Origin: Moellerella sp963519845
GTDB lineage: Bacteria; Pseudomonadota; Gammaproteobacteria; Enterobacterales; Enterobacteriaceae
Assembly: GCA_963519845.1 (NCBI GenBank)
Contig: CAUQNX010000014.1
Span: 47,107-111,106 of the forward strand
Length of the DNA stretch: 64,000 nucleotides
Reading direction: 5' to 3'
How positions within the stretch are numbered: the stretch's first letter is position 1; every line of letters starts with the position of its first letter. Positions 53,118 to 62,737 of this stretch are shown in pieces. The notes under the pieces are model-generated. The model worked only from the letters and a program-made list of their open reading frames with translations. It searched no databases and had not been told where the DNA came from. The position numbers and the translations under genes are program-made.

Positions 53118-54575
53118 TTATTTGGCTGGGATCGCTTTTAAGATCGCGGTCAGCAATTTCCAGTACTGGCCTACGCTATCAACGTGAACTCTTTCATCTG
53201 GTGAGTGTGCGCCACGAATAGTGGGTCCGATCGATACCATATCCATATTTGGATAAGGTTTTTTAAATAGACCACACTCAAGGCCCGCGTGGATCACCAT
53301 GACTTTAGGCACTTTAGCAAACAGATCTTGATAAGTTTGACTAACAACCTGCATCACAGGTGAGTCAGCATCTGGCTGCCAGCCTGGGTAAGCACCTTCA
53401 GCTTTAAATTTCGCACCCGCTAATTTTGACAGTGAAGTCAGCATGTTAACAACATAGTTTTTGCCGCTGTCGATCAATGAACGAATAAGGAAAATAACTT
53501 CCGCGCTCTCTTCATCCATTTTGACGACACCTTCATTGAGTGAGGTCTCAACCACGCCTTTAGCCACATCACTCATGCGAATAACACCATTTGGTGCAGC
53601 ATTGAGGAAAAACTGGAAGCGAGACTGACAATCCGCAGTAAGAGGCTGTAATTTGGTTTCTACATTTTCGAGCACCAACACTAAATTAGGCTCAACAGCC
53701 GCCAACTCATTTTTTAAGATATCTTCGTAGCGTGCTCTCAGTGCTTGTAACTCCGCAACCTTATTAGCAGGCACAGCAATAATGGCATAACCTTCGCGCG
53801 GGATAGCATTGCGCAGTGTTCCACCTTGAAGTTCTAACAGCTTCAATCCTAAATCATCACTGTGGCCAGCTAAGAAGCGAGCAAGCAATTTATTAGCATT
53901 ACCCAGACCTAAGTGTACATCACCACCAGAGTGACCGCCTTTGAGGCCTTTCAGCGTCATTTTAAAGGTTTGATAATCCGCAGGAAGATTTTCACGAGTT
54001 AGCGCAAAGCTAGTGGTGAAATCGACACCGCCAGCACATCCCATGTAGATCTCGCCTTCTTCTTCTGAATCTGTATTAATTAAAATATCAGCTTGTAACC
54101 AATTAGGTTGTAAACCAAAAGCACCAGCCATTCCAGTCTCTTCGGTCATGGTCAACAAGACTTCGAGTGGGCCATGTTCAACCGTTTCATCGGCTAATAC
54201 CGCTAAGGCAGAAGCCATACCTATGCCGTTATCCGCACCCAGAGTTGTCCCTTCAGCTGTTACCCATTCACCATTAACATAAGGACGTATCGGATCTTTG
54301 GTAAAGTCGTGTTCAGTATCATTATTTTTTTGTGGCACCATATCAAGATGAGCTTGTAGTACCACTGATTTACGATTTTCATAGCCTGGAGTGGCAGACT
54401 TACGGATCAGAATATTACCCACTTGGTCACGCTCAACATGGAATCCTTTTCCCTTAGACCACTCCATAATATGTGCTGCGAGAGCTTCTTCATGGTGAGA
54501 AGGGTGAGGAATAGAACAAATTTTTGCGAAGATATCCCACAAAGGCTGTGGTTTTAGCTGGGAAAGTTCGGACAC
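53118..54575 (-). CDS. pepD: Aminoacyl-histidine dipeptidase (peptidase D)
   Basis: A cytosolic M20-family zinc dipeptidase that splits many dipeptides including carnosine-like Xaa-His. The 485-residue protein has the metal and catalytic motifs VVLQAHLDMVPQK, TLGADNGIGMA, MTEETGMAGAFG and NTDSEEEGEIYMGCAGG, and the C-terminal HAGLECGLFKKPYPNMDMVSIGPTI. It matches E. coli PepD in length and sequence. It is divergent from gpt. Confidence 0.97.
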   Translation of the reverse strand: MSELSQLKPQPLWDIFAKICSIPHPSHHEEALAAHIMEWSKGKGFHVERDQVGNILIRKSATPGYENRKSVVLQAHLDMVPQKNNDTEHDFTKDPIRPYVNGEWVTAEGTTLGADNGIGMASALAVLADETVEHGPLEVLLTMTEETGMAGAFGLQPNWLQADILINTDSEEEGEIYMGCAGGVDFTTSFALTRENLPADYQTFKMTLKGLKGGHSGGDVHLGLGNANKLLARFLAGHSDDLGLKLLELQGGTLRNAIPREGYAIIAVPANKVAELQALRARYEDILKNELAAVEPNLVLVLENVETKLQPLTADCQSRFQFFLNAAPNGVIRMSDVAKGVVETSLNEGVVKMDEESAEVIFLIRSLIDSGKNYVVNMLTSLSKLAGAKFKAEGAYPGWQPDADSPVMQVVSQTYQDLFAKVPKVMVIHAGLECGLFKKPYPNMDMVSIGPTIRGAHSPDERVHVDSVGQYWKLLTAILKAIPAK

Positions 54576-54988
54576 GATGAATCTCCTTAAACTGCATCAG
54601 TTTTTCTATGTTTTTATAGCCAAGATAATTCTAACTGCAAGGTGGCAGACAAACTGATGAGCTGATTAAGTGGGTTGGCTCGATAAGAACAACTCACTGG
54701 CTTATGGCAGTCGACTACAAAACACTGCTGCAACATGAAGTATGATGGCTATGGCTAATTATGCTGAATAAAGGTGACGAGCCAAATAATTTAGGCCGCA
54801 CGTTCAATAATCTCAGCATATCACTTTCTCCCCATTGATGGACAAGGTTAATAATATTAATTAAAACAAAATAGCTGTTACTGCTGGTTTTTGCTGGTTT
54901 TTACTCGCTCAAATCACTATAATCTCGCGCAACCTTTTTTCCGCAATTGCCATCTCTAAAACTGCCCTGCAGTTGGGACCCAAATCTT
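54576..54988. promoter_or_regulatory. Divergent pepD/gpt control region
   Basis: A 413-base spacer. TATAAT at 54918-54923 is a perfect -10 element for gpt, about 70 bases before its ATG; upstream lies a short direct repeat GCTGGTTTTT around 54883-54900 in place of a clear -35 box. No known operator (for example PurR) was recognised. Confidence 0.5.
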
Positions 54989-55447
54989 ATGAGCGAAAAA
55001 TATGTTGTAACTTGGGATATGTTACAAATGCATGCCCGCAAATTAGCACAACGTCTGTTACCCGCTGAACAATGGAAAGGTATTATCGCCGTTAGCCGTG
55101 GTGGTTTAGTACCAGGCGCACTCTTAGCCCGTGAATTGGGTATCCGTCATGTAGACACTGTCTGTATCTCCAGCTATGATCATAGTAACCAGCGTGAGTT
55201 AGCTGTTATTAAACGCGCTGAAGGTGATGGTGAAGGCTTTATCGTCGTTGATGATTTAGTCGATACTGGCGGAACAGCGAAAGCTATCCGTGATATGTAC
55301 CCTAAAGCTCACTTTGTGACTATTTTCGCCAAACCTGCTGGACGTCCATTAGTTAATGATTATGTCGTTGATATCCCACAAGATACTTGGATAGAACAAC
55401 CTTGGGATATGGGCGTTGTTTTCATTAAACCTCTGTGTGATGAGTAA
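54989..55447 (+). CDS. gpt: Xanthine-guanine phosphoribosyltransferase
   Basis: A purine salvage enzyme converting guanine, xanthine and hypoxanthine to nucleotides with PRPP. The PRPP-binding motif FIVVDDLVDTGGTA and the AVSRGGLVPGALLAREL loop are present. The ATG at 54989 gives 152 residues, the E. coli length; the frame extends upstream to a TTG at 54947 that is unlikely to be used. Order pepD-gpt-frsA-crl is that of E. coli. Confidence 0.97.
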   Translation: MSEKYVVTWDMLQMHARKLAQRLLPAEQWKGIIAVSRGGLVPGALLARELGIRHVDTVCISSYDHSNQRELAVIKRAEGDGEGFIVVDDLVDTGGTAKAIRDMYPKAHFVTIFAKPAGRPLVNDYVVDIPQDTWIEQPWDMGVVFIKPLCDE

Positions 55448-55577
55448 CAATATCCATCAAAATGCGCTGACTTGAATGGAGTTTTATTTATCACCAGCGG
55501 CTATATCGCCTCTCGGTAAAAATAGCGCGGAAGCGGTTAATATCCAGTGATTTTTCAATCAGCACAAATATGAATAG

Positions 55578-55608
55578 AGGGATGCGCAGGCGTCCCTTTA
55601 TTGTTTGT
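55578..55608 (+). terminator. Terminator after gpt
   Basis: An eight-base-pair hairpin AGGGATGC-GCAG-GCGTCCCT with one G-U pair, followed by TTATTGTTT. It ends gpt transcription shortly before frsA. Confidence 0.75.
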
Positions 55609-55639
55609 CAGTCGCCAACCAATTTTAATTTATGGTCTT

Positions 55640-56893
55640 ATGATGATTAACCAAAATTTATCTGAAAAATTGTTTAAGCCGAAACTGGAGCAGACTGAAA
55701 CCTCAACCCTAGTTTCATACAATTCCCCTCTGGGAAGCCAGACCAGTCTCCCTTCAGCATTAAATGGGTCACAACAGGCGGGTTGGTATCGTATGATTAA
55801 TCGCCCAATATGGATTTGGCGCGGTGTTGATGCAATGGAGATTGAAGATGTTCTTAGCCGTATTGCCGCCTCAACCGCCAAGCGTAGTGATCCTGCGTTG
55901 TTAGATACGGTTATCGGTAATCGCCGTGGAAACTGGTGTTTTGAATGGTCCTATCAAGCGATGAATTGGCAACAAAAAGCGCTAGAATATGAAAATGGTC
56001 CAGAAGCCAGCCATGCGTGGGCACAAGCAGCGAATCTCTATAGTATTGCCGCCTATCCTTTTATTAAAGGGGATGAACTAGCAGACCAAGCAGTACTACT
56101 TGCTTGTAAAGCCTACGAAAATGCAGCACGCTTCTCGACCTATCAATTGAAAAAAGTGGTCTTTCCACTCGCTGGTAGTAAAGAAGTTGCCGGTTTTTTG
56201 CATATTCCTTCGGCAGAGAAAGGGCCTTATCCCACTGTATTAGTTTGTGGTTTTTTAGATAGTCTGCAAATTGATTATTGTCGCTTTTTTCGTGAGCACC
56301 TTGAGCCGAAAGGAATAGCTATGCTAACGCTGGATATGCCATCGATTGGCTATTCAATTAAGCATAAGCTAACGCAAGACACTAGCGAGCTACATCAGCA
56401 AGTTATTAATCAGCTAGGTAATATTCCTTGGATTGATCATACGCGTGTAGGACTTGTCGGAATACGTTTTGGTGCAAATGTCGCTTTACGCCTCGCCTAC
56501 ATGGAACCATCAAAAATTAAGGCAGTTGCCGTGCTTGGGCCTGTGGTTCACTCACTCTTTCATGATGACAAACAACAAAATATCTTACCTAGAATGGAAC
56601 TTGATGTTTTAGCTAGCCGCTTGGGTATCTATCGAGTAAATGGCTTATCATTGCGACATGAGTTAGGTAATTATTCACTTAAAAATCAAGGCTTCTTCCG
56701 ACAACACAGTAAGGTGCCTTTTATGTCGGTTTGTTGGAAAGATGATATCTATAGCCCAAAAGAAGAGTCATTAATGATCACTCGCGCCTCGGTTGATGGC
56801 AATTTATTATCACTGCCCGCCACGCCTGTATTTGAAAATTATCAGAAATCATTAACTGAAACAGCTAATTGGTTAACTAGCAAAATAGTTTAA
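55640..56893 (+). CDS. frsA: Esterase-like protein FrsA (YafA)
   Basis: An alpha/beta-hydrolase-fold protein (fermentation/respiration switch protein in E. coli, reported to interact with enzyme IIA-Glc). The nucleophile-elbow region reads VGIRFGANVALRLA, so the classical GxSxG serine is absent, as in E. coli FrsA. The N-terminal domain (NLSEKLFKPKL, WEWSYQA-like FEWSYQAMNWQ) is typical. Tandem ATGs at 55640 and 55643 give 416-417 residues (414 in E. coli); a longer frame to a TTG at 55601 is unlikely. Confidence 0.93.
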   Translation: MMINQNLSEKLFKPKLEQTETSTLVSYNSPLGSQTSLPSALNGSQQAGWYRMINRPIWIWRGVDAMEIEDVLSRIAASTAKRSDPALLDTVIGNRRGNWCFEWSYQAMNWQQKALEYENGPEASHAWAQAANLYSIAAYPFIKGDELADQAVLLACKAYENAARFSTYQLKKVVFPLAGSKEVAGFLHIPSAEKGPYPTVLVCGFLDSLQIDYCRFFREHLEPKGIAMLTLDMPSIGYSIKHKLTQDTSELHQQVINQLGNIPWIDHTRVGLVGIRFGANVALRLAYMEPSKIKAVAVLGPVVHSLFHDDKQQNILPRMELDVLASRLGIYRVNGLSLRHELGNYSLKNQGFFRQHSKVPFMSVCWKDDIYSPKEESLMITRASVDGNLLSLPATPVFENYQKSLTETANWLTSKIV

Positions 56894-56964
56894 CTCGACT
56901 TAATAACTTGCTTATTTTAGTAGTATTGCTTAAAAAGGGATCATCTTAAAAAGGAGATCCCTCT

Positions 56965-57366
56965 ATGGCTTTACCTTCCGATTACTCTAATGGTAAATAT
57001 TTGAAGAAGTTTACCGATTTAGGGCCCTATTTACGTAGCCTGCAATGTCAGAAAGGTTTTTACTTTTTTGATAGTTTAGTGGTTTGCCTCGATACCAAAG
57101 AAGAACCCGAAGAGCGTGAATTCTCCGGATGGTGGTTAGAGCTTCAGCAAACAGAAAATGAATTTATTTATCATTATCAATTAGGGATTTTTGATAAACA
57201 GGCAAATTGGCAATCTCTGGCGATAAAAGATAAAGCCGAACTCGATACTATCGAACTCAACTTACAAAAATTCCATCAGCGTTTATCTGATCTCCTCGGC
57301 ACGCTAGAAATAAAACTTACCCCTTCCCCTGAAATGGCTGAATTTAAGCTAAAACTAAGCGCATAA
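56965..57366 (+). CDS. crl: Sigma-S binding factor Crl
   Basis: A small regulator that binds sigma-S and helps it join core RNA polymerase. The 133-residue protein has the conserved LKKFTDLGPYLR, CQKGFYFFDSLVVCLD and FSGWWLELQQ blocks. AAGGAG at 56951-56956 is eight bases before the ATG. That ribosome binding site lies in the loop and edge of a small hairpin (AGGGATC at 56936-56942 with GATCCCT at 56956-56962), which could affect translation. In E. coli phoE separates crl from proB; here it is absent. Confidence 0.93.
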   Translation: MALPSDYSNGKYLKKFTDLGPYLRSLQCQKGFYFFDSLVVCLDTKEEPEEREFSGWWLELQQTENEFIYHYQLGIFDKQANWQSLAIKDKAELDTIELNLQKFHQRLSDLLGTLEIKLTPSPEMAEFKLKLSA

Positions 57367-57397
57367 GTTTGTTTTAGACCAACTTTTATTTAATTTT

Positions 57398-57421
57398 GCA
57401 TTATGCCTGTTGGCATAATGC
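57398..57421 (+). terminator. Terminator after crl
   Basis: A perfect ten-base-pair hairpin GCATTATGCC-TGTT-GGCATAATGC followed by CTTTCTCCT, 31 bases after crl. The T-tract is interrupted, so termination may be partial. Confidence 0.7.
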
Positions 57422-57480
57422 CTTTCTCCTGTTAAAACTGATAAACACGTTTCATTTTAAATTATCCTAATGGCAGAAAA

Positions 57481-58587
57481 ATGATGAATAACAGCCAAAC
57501 ATTGGTTGTGAAACTTGGCACCAGTGTATTAACCGGCGGCTCACGTCGTTTGAATCAAGCTCATATTGTTGAGTTAGTCAGACAGTGTGCGCAACAGTAT
57601 GAAAAAGGTCACCGTATTATTATTGTAACCTCAGGGGCAATTGCGGCGGGAAGGGAACATTTAAATTATCCTGAACTTCCTGCGACTATCGCTTCGAAAC
57701 AGTTATTAGCGGCGGTCGGTCAAAGTAGGTTGATCCAGCTGTGGGAACGCCTTTTCTCTATTTATGGTATCCATATTGGTCAAATGCTGTTGACTCGCGC
57801 TGATCTTGAAGATCGCGAGCGTTTTCTTAATGCGCGAGATACTTTGCAGGCTCTGCTCGACAATAGAATTATTCCTGTTATTAATGAAAATGATGCAGTG
57901 GCAACCGCTGAAATTAAAGTGGGTGATAATGATAATTTATCAGCGCTGGCTGCTATTTTGGCTGACGCAGATAAATTACTATTACTGACTGATATTGAAG
58001 GCCTATACGATGCCGATCCTCGCAGTAATCCTAATGCTAAATTGATCCCTGAAGTTTATACGATCAATGATGAATTACGTCAGATGGCGGGCGGAAGTGT
58101 GAGTGGTTTAGGCACGGGTGGTATGGCAACTAAGTTACAAGCTGCTGATGTGGCGGGAAGAGCTGGCATCGATGTTGTGATTGCGGCAGGTAACCAACCT
58201 GATGTAATTAATGCAGTTATCGAAGGTATCCCTGTCGGCACTCGTTTTCATGGGCAGAAAAACCCAATGGAAAATCGCAAACGCTGGATTTTTGGTGCGC
58301 CTCCGGCAGGTGACGTCTATGTCGATGATGGCGCTCAATTGGCTATTATTGAAAAAGGTAGCTCTTTGTTACCTAAAGGTATTAAAAAAGTAGAAGGTGA
58401 CTTTTCTCGTGGGGCAGTGATCCGCTTGCGTAATATGGCGGGGAAAGATCTTGCTCACGGAGTGACACATTATAATAGTGATGCTTTGCGGATGATCGCT
58501 GGCCATCACTCTCAGGATATTAGTAAAGTCCTTGGCTACGAGCATGGTGCTGTTGCAGTACATCGTGATGATATGATAGTGGGTTAA
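57481..58587 (+). CDS. proB: Glutamate 5-kinase
   Basis: The first, feedback-regulated enzyme of proline synthesis. The amino acid kinase domain has VVKLGTSVLTGGSRRLN, IVTSGAIAAGREHL, PVINENDAVAT and GTGGMATKLQAADVA. A C-terminal PUA domain (about 275-365, GAVIRLRNMAGKDLAHGVTHY) follows. The 368-residue protein is full length. proA starts two bases after its stop, so the two form a tight operon. Confidence 0.97.
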   Translation: MMNNSQTLVVKLGTSVLTGGSRRLNQAHIVELVRQCAQQYEKGHRIIIVTSGAIAAGREHLNYPELPATIASKQLLAAVGQSRLIQLWERLFSIYGIHIGQMLLTRADLEDRERFLNARDTLQALLDNRIIPVINENDAVATAEIKVGDNDNLSALAAILADADKLLLLTDIEGLYDADPRSNPNAKLIPEVYTINDELRQMAGGSVSGLGTGGMATKLQAADVAGRAGIDVVIAAGNQPDVINAVIEGIPVGTRFHGQKNPMENRKRWIFGAPPAGDVYVDDGAQLAIIEKGSSLLPKGIKKVEGDFSRGAVIRLRNMAGKDLAHGVTHYNSDALRMIAGHHSQDISKVLGYEHGAVAVHRDDMIVG

Positions 58588-58589
58588 TT

Positions 58590-59843
58590 ATGCTAGAAAA
58601 AATGGGTAAAGCCGCGAGAGAAGCCTCTTGGCAACTGGCTCAATTGAGCACAAAACAAAAAAATGCGGTGCTGATGCAGATTGCCGATTCATTAGAGTCG
58701 AATAGCCAAACTATTTTGGCCGCTAATCAGCAAGATATGCAACAGGCTCAAGCGAATGGTATGACGGTAGCGCTACAAGATCGTCTCCTTCTTACACCAG
58801 AGCGCTTACAAAATATCGCTGATGATGTTAGAAGCGTATGCCAGCTTGCTGATCCAGTAGGTAAAGTGCTTGATGGCAGCCAACTCGATAGTGGATTGGA
58901 TCTTCAACGACGTGTTGTGCCATTAGGTGTTGTGGGCGTGATTTATGAAGCTCGTCCCAATGTCACTGTCGATGTTGCTTCTCTCTGTTTAAAAACTGGC
59001 AATGCGGTTATTTTACGCGGCGGTAAAGAGACACATAATACCAATTTAGCCGTAGTTAAGGTGATCCAGCAAGCGCTTGAAGCGGGCGGATTACCCGCTG
59101 CCGCAGTACAAGCGATTGATAATCCAGATCGTGAGTTAGTAGCACAAATGCTAAAACTCGACCGCTATATTGATATGTTGATCCCTCGAGGTGGCGCTGG
59201 ATTGCATAAACTCTGCCGCGAACAATCAACGATCCCTGTGATCACTGGCGGAATTGGCGTCTGCCATATCTTTGTTGATCAAGATGTGGATTTTGATAAA
59301 GCATTGGCAGTGATCACCAATGCGAAAGTACAACGACCAAGTGCTTGTAATTCATTGGAAACCTTATTGGTACATGAAGCGATAGCGGCAGATTTTTTAC
59401 TGGCATTAAGCAACAAAATGGCCGAGCAGAAAGTCACCCTGCATGCTAGCCCAGCCGCATTAAGTTTGCTCAGCAATGGACCTGCTACTGTTGTTGCGCT
59501 TAAACCTGAGAATTTAGTCGATGAGTGGCTTTCTCTCGATATGAATGTCGAGATTGTGTCAGATATTGATGCCGCAATTCAGCATATTCGTACCTATGGT
59601 ACTGCGCATTCTGATGCCATTCTTACCCGTTCTATCCGTCAAGCGAATTATTTTGTGCAACGTGTTGATTCAGCAGCTGTTTATGTTAATGCGAGTACTC
59701 GTTTTACCGATGGTGGACAATTTGGTCTCGGTGCTGAAGTAGCAGTTAGTACACAAAAACTGCATTCCCGGGGTCCAATGGGACTGGATGCGTTAACCAC
59801 CTATAAATGGGTAGGTTACGGGGATGATCTGGTTAGAAGCTAA
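58590..59843 (+). CDS. proA: Glutamate-5-semialdehyde dehydrogenase
   Basis: The second enzyme of proline synthesis, reducing glutamyl phosphate with NADPH; the product cyclises and is used by ProC. The 417-residue aldehyde-dehydrogenase-fold protein has PLGVVGVIYEARPNVTVDVASLCLKTGN-type sequence (shown in part), the catalytic cysteine in VQRPSACNSLE and the end DGGQFGLGAEVAVSTQKLH. It is followed by a strong terminator. Confidence 0.97.
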   Translation: MLEKMGKAAREASWQLAQLSTKQKNAVLMQIADSLESNSQTILAANQQDMQQAQANGMTVALQDRLLLTPERLQNIADDVRSVCQLADPVGKVLDGSQLDSGLDLQRRVVPLGVVGVIYEARPNVTVDVASLCLKTGNAVILRGGKETHNTNLAVVKVIQQALEAGGLPAAAVQAIDNPDRELVAQMLKLDRYIDMLIPRGGAGLHKLCREQSTIPVITGGIGVCHIFVDQDVDFDKALAVITNAKVQRPSACNSLETLLVHEAIAADFLLALSNKMAEQKVTLHASPAALSLLSNGPATVVALKPENLVDEWLSLDMNVEIVSDIDAAIQHIRTYGTAHSDAILTRSIRQANYFVQRVDSAAVYVNASTRFTDGGQFGLGAEVAVSTQKLHSRGPMGLDALTTYKWVGYGDDLVRS

Positions 59844-59862
59844 TTTTTGACTCTATTATTAG

Positions 59863-59893
59863 GCCACACTCAAAAGTGTGGCTTTATTTTTTT
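59863..59893 (+). terminator. Terminator of proBA
   Basis: A perfect eight-base-pair hairpin GCCACACT-CAAA-AGTGTGGC followed by TTTATTTTTTT, 19 bases after proA. Confidence 0.92.
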
Positions 59894-59928
59894 GATTTAT
59901 TAGCGTTATGATGTCATTTTTTACAGAT

Positions 59929-59946
59929 CGTAAATATAAAATTACA
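59929..59946 (+). promoter_or_regulatory. TyrR box upstream of aroL
   Basis: The 18-base element CGTAAA-N6-ATTACA differs at only two positions from the TyrR consensus TGTAAA-N6-TTTACA. It lies 43 bases before aroL, which is TyrR-controlled in E. coli. Confidence 0.6.
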
Positions 59947-59989
59947 AAGCCAGATAACAGCCTAACTAACAGGAATGGAATAGAGACTG

Positions 59990-60502
59990 ATGTTTTATAT
60001 TATAGGCCCTAGAGGGGCAGGAAAAACGACAATTGGTAAAACGCTGGCTGATAATAAATCGTATCAATTTATTGACACTGATTCTCTGATTACACAGCAA
60101 ACCGGAATGACTATTGCTGAATTGGTTGAGCAGCAAGGTTGGGATTATTTTAGGCAAGTTGAAAGCGATATTTTAATGTCGATTGAGCAGCCTAATAGCG
60201 TGATCTCTACTGGTGGTGGCATTATTCTTGCTGAGCAAAATCGTGAGTTGATGAAAAATAAAGGCGTGGTTATCTACCTCAATGCCAGCCCAGAAGTGCT
60301 TGCCGCGCGGCTACTTGCTGCGCCTGAAGCGGAACAACGTCCGAGTTTAACGGGCAAATCGATTGTAGAGGAGATGGAAGAGGTGATGACAATGAGAGAG
60401 CCGTTTTATCTTTCCACTGCTCATCATGTTATTGATGCTGGAATGTCTGTCGAGGCGATAGTTAAACAATTAGAACGTCTCTCAGATCAAATACCTGCCT
60501 GA
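59990..60502 (+). CDS. aroL: Shikimate kinase II
   Basis: Phosphorylates shikimate in the common aromatic pathway. The 170-residue P-loop kinase has Walker A GPRGAGKTT, DTDSLI, the shikimate-binding STGGGIIL motif and the adenine/lid region RPSLTGK. It resembles AroL more than AroK, and a TyrR box upstream supports this. It sits between proBA and aas, a place different from E. coli. Confidence 0.92.
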   Translation: MFYIIGPRGAGKTTIGKTLADNKSYQFIDTDSLITQQTGMTIAELVEQQGWDYFRQVESDILMSIEQPNSVISTGGGIILAEQNRELMKNKGVVIYLNASPEVLAARLLAAPEAEQRPSLTGKSIVEEMEEVMTMREPFYLSTAHHVIDAGMSVEAIVKQLERLSDQIPA

Positions 60503-60589
60503 TTTCACATCAATTTAAGATAAAGCTTGCTACGGATGCATTGCTAATAAGATAATTTAGGCAATTATATTATTATAAAGGGATGGGTT

Positions 60590-62734
60590 ATGTTTATAAG
60601 TGTATTGAGAGTGGTCCTGCGTTTTTTATTTAGGGTCACCGTACATGGTGATATGAAAGCACTTAATCAGGATAAATGCTTGATAACACCTAACCATGTT
60701 TCTTTTCTTGATGGCATACTTATAGGCCTTTTTTTACCGATCAAACCTGTATTTGCCGTTTATACCTCAGTTGCCTCTCCCCGTTTTATTAAATGGCTAA
60801 AACCTTATGCGGATATTGTGCCTTTAGATCCGGCATCGCCTATGGGGGTTCGTCATCTAGTACGGGAAGTTGAAAAAGGTCGACCGATAGTGATTTTCCC
60901 AGAAGGGCGCATCAGTTTAACGGGAACCCTGATGAAAGTTTACGATGGTGCTGCTTTTGTCGCAGCAAAATCAAATGCTAAAGTTATTCCTATCCGTATT
61001 GAAGGGGCTGAATATAGCCGCTTTAGTCGCACTAAAGGGATGTTGAAATTAAAGTGGTTTCCTAAAATAACCCTGCATATTTTGCCTGCTGAAACTATTC
61101 CAATGCCAGATGCGACTCAATCTGCTGAGCGTCGTCGCCTCGCAGGAGAATATCTGAGTGATATTATGAAGATAGCGCGAATGGAGACGCGTGATCCTCA
61201 AACATTGCCTGAGGCCTTCTTAGAGAGTATCAATCGTATCGGTCGACTTAATCCCTGTATTGAAGATATCTCATTTAAACAAGATAGTTATCAGGGGCTT
61301 CTCAAGAAAGCCTTAGCGGTAGGTCGAATTATTGAGAAACAGAGCCAAGAGAAAGAGCGTATCGGTCTATTATTACCTAATACAACAGTTACAGTTGCGG
61401 CTATATTAGGCTCTTTAATGCGTGGGCGCGTGCCTGCTATGCTCAATTATACAGCGGGTAGCCATGGGATTTCGAATGCAGTAAAAGCCGCTGAGATTAA
61501 AGTGATTTTTACCTCACGCCAGTTTTTAGAAAAAGGCAATCTGCTGGCGCTACCCGAGCAAGTGAATCATGTTCAGTGGCTCTACCTTGAAGATCTGAAA
61601 GAGACTGTTACTTGGCAAGATAAACTGTGGATTGTGAAACACCTTATTTCTCCACAGAAAGCCATTATTCCCCGTAAAGTTGAAGATGAAGCTTTAGTTC
61701 TTTTCACCTCGGGTTCAGAAGGTACGCCGAAAGGTGTGGTTCATAGCCATGCAAGCATTATGGCTAACGTGGAACAGGTTAGAACGATTCTCAGTTTTAC
61801 TCACCATGATAAATTCATGTCAGTATTACCTCTGTTCCATGCTTTTGGTTTAACTGTAGGATTGTTTGTTCCGCTGTTTTCAGGCAGTCGTATTTTTCTC
61901 TATCCAAGTCCATTACATTATCGAGTGATCCCTGAAATTATCTATGATAAACAGTGTAATGTGCTATTCGGTACTTCCACTTTCCTCGCAAATTATGCGC
62001 GATTTGCTAATCGATTTGACTTTGCTCATCTACGTTATGTGGTGGCGGGAGCTGAAAAGCTATCGGAAACCACAAGAGAGGTCTGGTATCAAAAATTCGG
62101 TATTCGTATTTGGGAAGGATATGGTGTGACAGAGTGCGCACCTGTCGTTTCTATTAATACCCCAATGGCCTCTAAAAAAAGCTCGGTAGGACGCATCTTG
62201 CCAGCAATGCAAGCGCGTTTGCTGCCAGTTGCTGGAATTGAAAATAGCGGTCGTCTACAGTTAAAAGGTCCTAATATCATGAAGGGCTATTTACGGGTAG
62301 AAGCGCCTGGTATTTTAGAACAACCGACGGCAGAAAATGCACAGGGTATCGCGGAAATGGGTTGGTATGATACGGGCGATATTGTTGAACTCGACGCCGA
62401 AAATTACTGTACTATCCTTGGCCGAGTGAAGCGTTTTGCTAAACTTGCGGGCGAAATGATCTCACTCGAAAGTATTGAGCAGATGATCCTCAGTACTTCA
62501 CCGGAGCAAAGTCATGCGGTAGTCACCAAGCCTGATAGCAGTAAAGGTGAGAGCCTAGTGTTATTTACTACCGATAAATCCTTGACCCGTGCAATGCTTT
62601 CACAAGCAGCGAAAGAAAAAGGATTAACCGAGCTGACTGTCCCTAGAGATATTCGTTTTATCCCAGAACTTCCGGTATTAGGTAGCGGAAAACCTGATTT
62701 TGTCACATTGAAAAAAATGGCGTTAAAGGATTAA
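60590..62734 (+). CDS. aas: Bifunctional acyltransferase/acyl-ACP synthetase Aas
   Basis: An inner-membrane enzyme that re-acylates lysophosphatidylethanolamine. An N-terminal acyltransferase domain (NHVSFLDG with the HX4D motif, FPEGRISLTG) is fused to an AMP-forming acyl-ACP synthetase (LFTSGSEGTPKGVVHSH, GYGVTECAP, YDTGDIV). The 714 residues are full length (719 in E. coli). lplT begins three bases after its stop, so import and repair of lysolipids are co-expressed. Confidence 0.96.
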   Translation: MFISVLRVVLRFLFRVTVHGDMKALNQDKCLITPNHVSFLDGILIGLFLPIKPVFAVYTSVASPRFIKWLKPYADIVPLDPASPMGVRHLVREVEKGRPIVIFPEGRISLTGTLMKVYDGAAFVAAKSNAKVIPIRIEGAEYSRFSRTKGMLKLKWFPKITLHILPAETIPMPDATQSAERRRLAGEYLSDIMKIARMETRDPQTLPEAFLESINRIGRLNPCIEDISFKQDSYQGLLKKALAVGRIIEKQSQEKERIGLLLPNTTVTVAAILGSLMRGRVPAMLNYTAGSHGISNAVKAAEIKVIFTSRQFLEKGNLLALPEQVNHVQWLYLEDLKETVTWQDKLWIVKHLISPQKAIIPRKVEDEALVLFTSGSEGTPKGVVHSHASIMANVEQVRTILSFTHHDKFMSVLPLFHAFGLTVGLFVPLFSGSRIFLYPSPLHYRVIPEIIYDKQCNVLFGTSTFLANYARFANRFDFAHLRYVVAGAEKLSETTREVWYQKFGIRIWEGYGVTECAPVVSINTPMASKKSSVGRILPAMQARLLPVAGIENSGRLQLKGPNIMKGYLRVEAPGILEQPTAENAQGIAEMGWYDTGDIVELDAENYCTILGRVKRFAKLAGEMISLESIEQMILSTSPEQSHAVVTKPDSSKGESLVLFTTDKSLTRAMLSQAAKEKGLTELTVPRDIRFIPELPVLGSGKPDFVTLKKMALKD

Positions 62735-62737
62735 TTA

